Below the pieces are notes generated by a model. That model worked only from the letters and a program-made list of their open reading frames with translations. It ran no database searches and was not told the DNA's origin. Shown here one piece after another: positions 5,892 to 7,134 of a stretch of DNA of 7,134 nucleotides (its first letter is position 1; each line of letters begins with the position of its first letter). A program made the translations under genes and the position numbers. Where the stretch lies: contig JAUVEG010000066.1 in assembly GCA_030594925.1 (NCBI GenBank), positions 1-7,134 on the forward strand. The letters are read 5' to 3'. This stretch comes from Gammaproteobacteria bacterium. GTDB taxonomy: Bacteria; Pseudomonadota; Gammaproteobacteria; Chromatiales; Chromatiaceae.

Positions 5892-5914
5892 TATGTACGG
5901 TATTACAGTACATA
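5892..5914. promoter_or_regulatory. Palindromic operator upstream of yefM-yoeB
   Basis: A 23-bp palindrome, TATGTAC-N9-GTACATA with central GTANTAC, has 10 of 11 complementary pairs. Its arms contain TGTAC/GTACA, close to the TGTACA core known from the E. coli yefM-yoeB operator. It ends 15 bases before the antitoxin ATG and just before the ribosome-binding site GAGG (5918-5921), the expected place for autorepression by the antitoxin and toxin-antitoxin complex. Confidence 0.7.
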
Positions 5915-5929
5915 AATGAGGCTAGCTGA

Positions 5930-6202
5930 ATGGATAGTATTAGTGTTAATAAATTTAGAGAGAATCTAAAAAGTTTCGTGGAACATGTCGTTAGCGAGCA
6001 TTTACCACTTAAGGTAACACGCAGGAGCGGTGACGATTTTATTGTTTTGAGTGCAGACGACTGGGAACGTGAACAGGAAACCTTATATATCATGCAAAAC
6101 AGCGACTTAATGAAACAAATTGCAGCTTCAACAGCTACGAATGTGAAGAATAAGGGATATAAGCCTACTGCTGGAGAGCTTGATGAGATCACTGGTATTT
6201 GA
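5930..6202 (+). CDS. yefM: Type II antitoxin, Phd/YefM family
   Basis: A 90-aa antitoxin that should bind and neutralise the YoeB-type toxin encoded next to it and repress the shared promoter. The N-terminal half carries the YefM-type DNA-binding and dimerisation fold: MDSISVNKFRENLKSFVEHV, then HLPLKVTRRSGDDFIVLSADDWE (24-46). The following helix, QETLYIMQNSDLMKQIAAS (49-67), leads into a polar C-terminal tail that would wrap the toxin. The ATG has GAGG 8 bases upstream. The last 20 bases overlap the toxin gene, supporting coupled translation. The palindrome at 5892-5914 is the probable autoregulatory site. Confidence 0.93.
   Translation: MDSISVNKFRENLKSFVEHVVSEHLPLKVTRRSGDDFIVLSADDWEREQETLYIMQNSDLMKQIAASTATNVKNKGYKPTAGELDEITGI
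6173..6178 (+). promoter_or_regulatory. Ribosome-binding site of the toxin gene inside the antitoxin gene
   Basis: GGAGAG lies 4-9 bases before ATG 6183 and selects this start over the TTG at 6180. It is embedded in the 3' end of the antitoxin gene. Confidence 0.7.
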
Positions 6203-6452
6203 AGGTAATACATGGACTGCTTACGAACAACTCAGACAAAGAGACCATAAACTGCACAAAGTGCTTTGCCGACTACTGAAGGAGATGCTTCGTGGCGACC
6301 CGCACCTTGGCACGGGAAAACCTGAGCCATTAAAACATAACCTCTCGGGCTTATGGTCTCGCCGCATTAGCCGGAAAGACCGTTTAATTTATAAGTACGA
6401 TGAAAACTACATCTATATTTTTGCTATTGGAGGGCATTACGATCAGTTTTGA
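6183..6452 (+). CDS. yoeB: Type II toxin, YoeB/Txe-family mRNA interferase
   Basis: An 89-aa RelE-superfamily endoribonuclease expected to cleave mRNA in the ribosomal A site when not bound by YefM. It closely follows E. coli YoeB (84 aa): a central TGKPEPLKHNLSGLWSRRI block (44-62), then KDRLIYKY and a C-terminal GHY. Residues matching the E. coli catalytic Glu46, Arg65, His83 and Tyr84 are Glu48, Arg67, His85 and Tyr86, so the toxin appears intact. It has three extra residues (DQF) after the terminal HY. The ATG at 6183 has its own ribosome-binding site, and the start overlaps the antitoxin by 20 bases in another frame. The gene ends just before a palindromic repeat. Confidence 0.94.
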   Translation: MRSLVFEGNTWTAYEQLRQRDHKLHKVLCRLLKEMLRGDPHLGTGKPEPLKHNLSGLWSRRISRKDRLIYKYDENYIYIFAIGGHYDQF

Positions 6453-6483
6453 CTGCTCTGTCGAGCTGAGTGGCTGGAGAGGG

Positions 6484-6569
6484 TATCGTCATTGCGAGGA
6501 GCCGGAGGCGACGCGGCAATCTGGTCTGGAGATTGCCACAGTCGCTTAGGCTCCCTCGCAATGACGATA
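6484..6569. repeat. 86-bp palindromic intergenic repeat (ATTGCGAGG type)
   Basis: Terminal arms tatcgtcattgcgagg (6484-6499) and their exact reverse complement (6554-6569) form a 16-bp stem. An inner stem, ggcaatct (6515-6522) with agattgcc (6530-6537), is nested inside. This matches the widespread bacterial 'CGTCATTGCGAGGAGC...GCAATGACG' repeat. Lying between the convergent yoeB and mazG genes, it could act as a bidirectional transcript barrier. Confidence 0.85.
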
Positions 6570-6598
6570 TTCACACGGACTTTTTGAGAACTTCCCCC

Positions 6599-7134
6599 TT
6601 ACTCTCCATCCTGCGTTGATTTCTCAGCCTGTTTCGCCAAAACCCACAACTCCTCGAGTTCCTCCAAAGAGAGATCCGGGGTGGTCATACCCTGCTCTGC
6701 CAGCCTGTGTTCAATAAATTGAAAACGCGTGACAAAACGCTCACTCGAACCTTTCAACGCCGCCTCAGCATCGACATCGGCAAAACGTGCGAGATTGACG
6801 ACAGCAAACAGCAGATCGCCAATCTCACCTGCAATCTGCTGCTGATCGCCCTGCTCCAGCGCCTCCTCAATCTCCGCCAACTCTTCGTGGCATTTCGCCA
6901 GCGGCCCTGAAATATCAGGCCAGTCGAACCCCACACGCGATGCGCGGCTCTGCAATTTTTTCGCATGCACCAGGGCAGGCAAAGCCAGAGCGACGCCTGA
7001 AACTGCGCTCTGCTGTGACTCCCGCTCCCTGGCTTTGTGCTGCTCCCATGCCCTGCTCTGCTCGGCGACCGATGCAACCGTCTCATCTGCGAAAACATGT
7101 GGATGACGCCGCACCATCTTGTCGCAAATTGCGG
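6599..7134 (-). CDS. mazG: Nucleoside triphosphate pyrophosphohydrolase MazG (C-terminal part, cut by right edge)
   Basis: MazG hydrolyses nucleoside triphosphates to monophosphates and pyrophosphate, cleaning non-standard nucleotides and, in E. coli, affecting (p)ppGpp levels. About 177 residues are visible; the frame stays open to the edge and the N-terminal domain lies outside. AICDKMVRRHPHVFADE near the edge matches the end of the first MazG domain, so the Met at 7117 is internal and not the start. A linker follows, then the second domain: LPALVHAKKLQSRASRVGFDW, the catalytic EExxE (residues 78-82 from that Met: EELAE) and ExxD (98-101: EIGD), then LLFAVVNLAR. Both metal-binding motifs are intact. 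It ends with TAA next to the hairpin repeat. E. coli MazG is also next to a toxin-antitoxin pair (mazEF); here it is convergent with yefM-yoeB, which may be coincidence. Confidence 0.95.
   Translation of the reverse strand, partial: AICDKMVRRHPHVFADETVASVAEQSRAWEQHKARERESQQSAVSGVALALPALVHAKKLQSRASRVGFDWPDISGPLAKCHEELAEIEEALEQGDQQQIAGEIGDLLFAVVNLARFADVDAEAALKGSSERFVTRFQFIEHRLAEQGMTTPDLSLEELEELWVLAKQAEKSTQDGE

Noticed and set aside
5735..5929. 64-aa plus-strand ORF upstream of yefM
   Set aside because: It starts at a TTG inside the FNR-type box, has no ribosome-binding site and runs through the toxin-antitoxin promoter and operator.
6754..7098. Second minus-strand frame and a plus-strand frame (6707-6910) over mazG
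   Set aside because: Both are shadows of mazG, whose catalytic motifs are intact in the called frame.
1..7134. CRISPR array, tRNA/rRNA, transposase or phage genes
   Set aside because: No regularly spaced repeats, no recognisable RNA gene and no mobile-element protein were found; the repeats seen are short palindromic intergenic types and one dispersed 25-bp pair.

Overview
The window looks like chromosomal DNA of a moderate-GC gammaproteobacterium. Tdh, Kbl and the MazG C-terminus all closely resemble the Escherichia coli proteins, and the gaps hold palindromic intergenic repeats of kinds common in this class. A secreted DsrE-family protein and a Cys-rich iron-sulfur protein would suit an organism with sulfur or redox metabolism, but that lifestyle is inference.

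Layout, left to right. (1) 1-278: C-terminal end of an iron-sulfur/zinc-ribbon protein, cut by the left edge. (2) 279-438: a repeat-filled gap with a 25-bp repeat (second copy 4 kb away) and a C/G-rich palindrome. (3) 439-2995: threonine degradation genes tdh and kbl, separated by 319 bp that are almost entirely two repeat elements. (4) 3005-3094: a 29-codon ORF directly after kbl whose product resembles the tail of the first gene. (5) 3104-4231: two small exported proteins, each with its own candidate promoter, strong ribosome-binding site and rho-independent terminator. The first is a periplasmic DsrE-like protein with CPLC; the second is an unrecognised protein with an Arg/Ser/Gly-rich tail. 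(6) 4232-4589: non-coding, with the second 25-bp repeat and a degenerate inverted-repeat element. (7) 4590-5099: a DUF2062 membrane protein, convergent with (8) 5141-5599 on the minus strand, an all-helical, hemerythrin-like protein lacking most metal-ligand histidines. (9) 5600-5929: a divergent gap with a perfect FNR-type box (5735-5748) and a palindromic operator (5892-5914). (10) 5930-6452: a YefM-YoeB toxin-antitoxin pair with overlapping genes and an apparently intact toxin active site. (11) 6484-6569: a hairpin repeat. (12) 6599-7134, minus strand: the C-terminal two thirds of MazG, cut by the right edge.

Tdh and Kbl together convert threonine to glycine and acetyl-CoA. YefM-YoeB is a self-contained regulatory cassette. 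The remaining genes look like single transcription units without an obvious shared pathway. I found no mobile-element transposase, tRNA, rRNA or CRISPR array. The most interesting items are the FNR box beside the degenerate hemerythrin-like gene, the two related protein tails flanking tdh-kbl, the 25-bp repeat pair 4 kb apart, and the two exported proteins.
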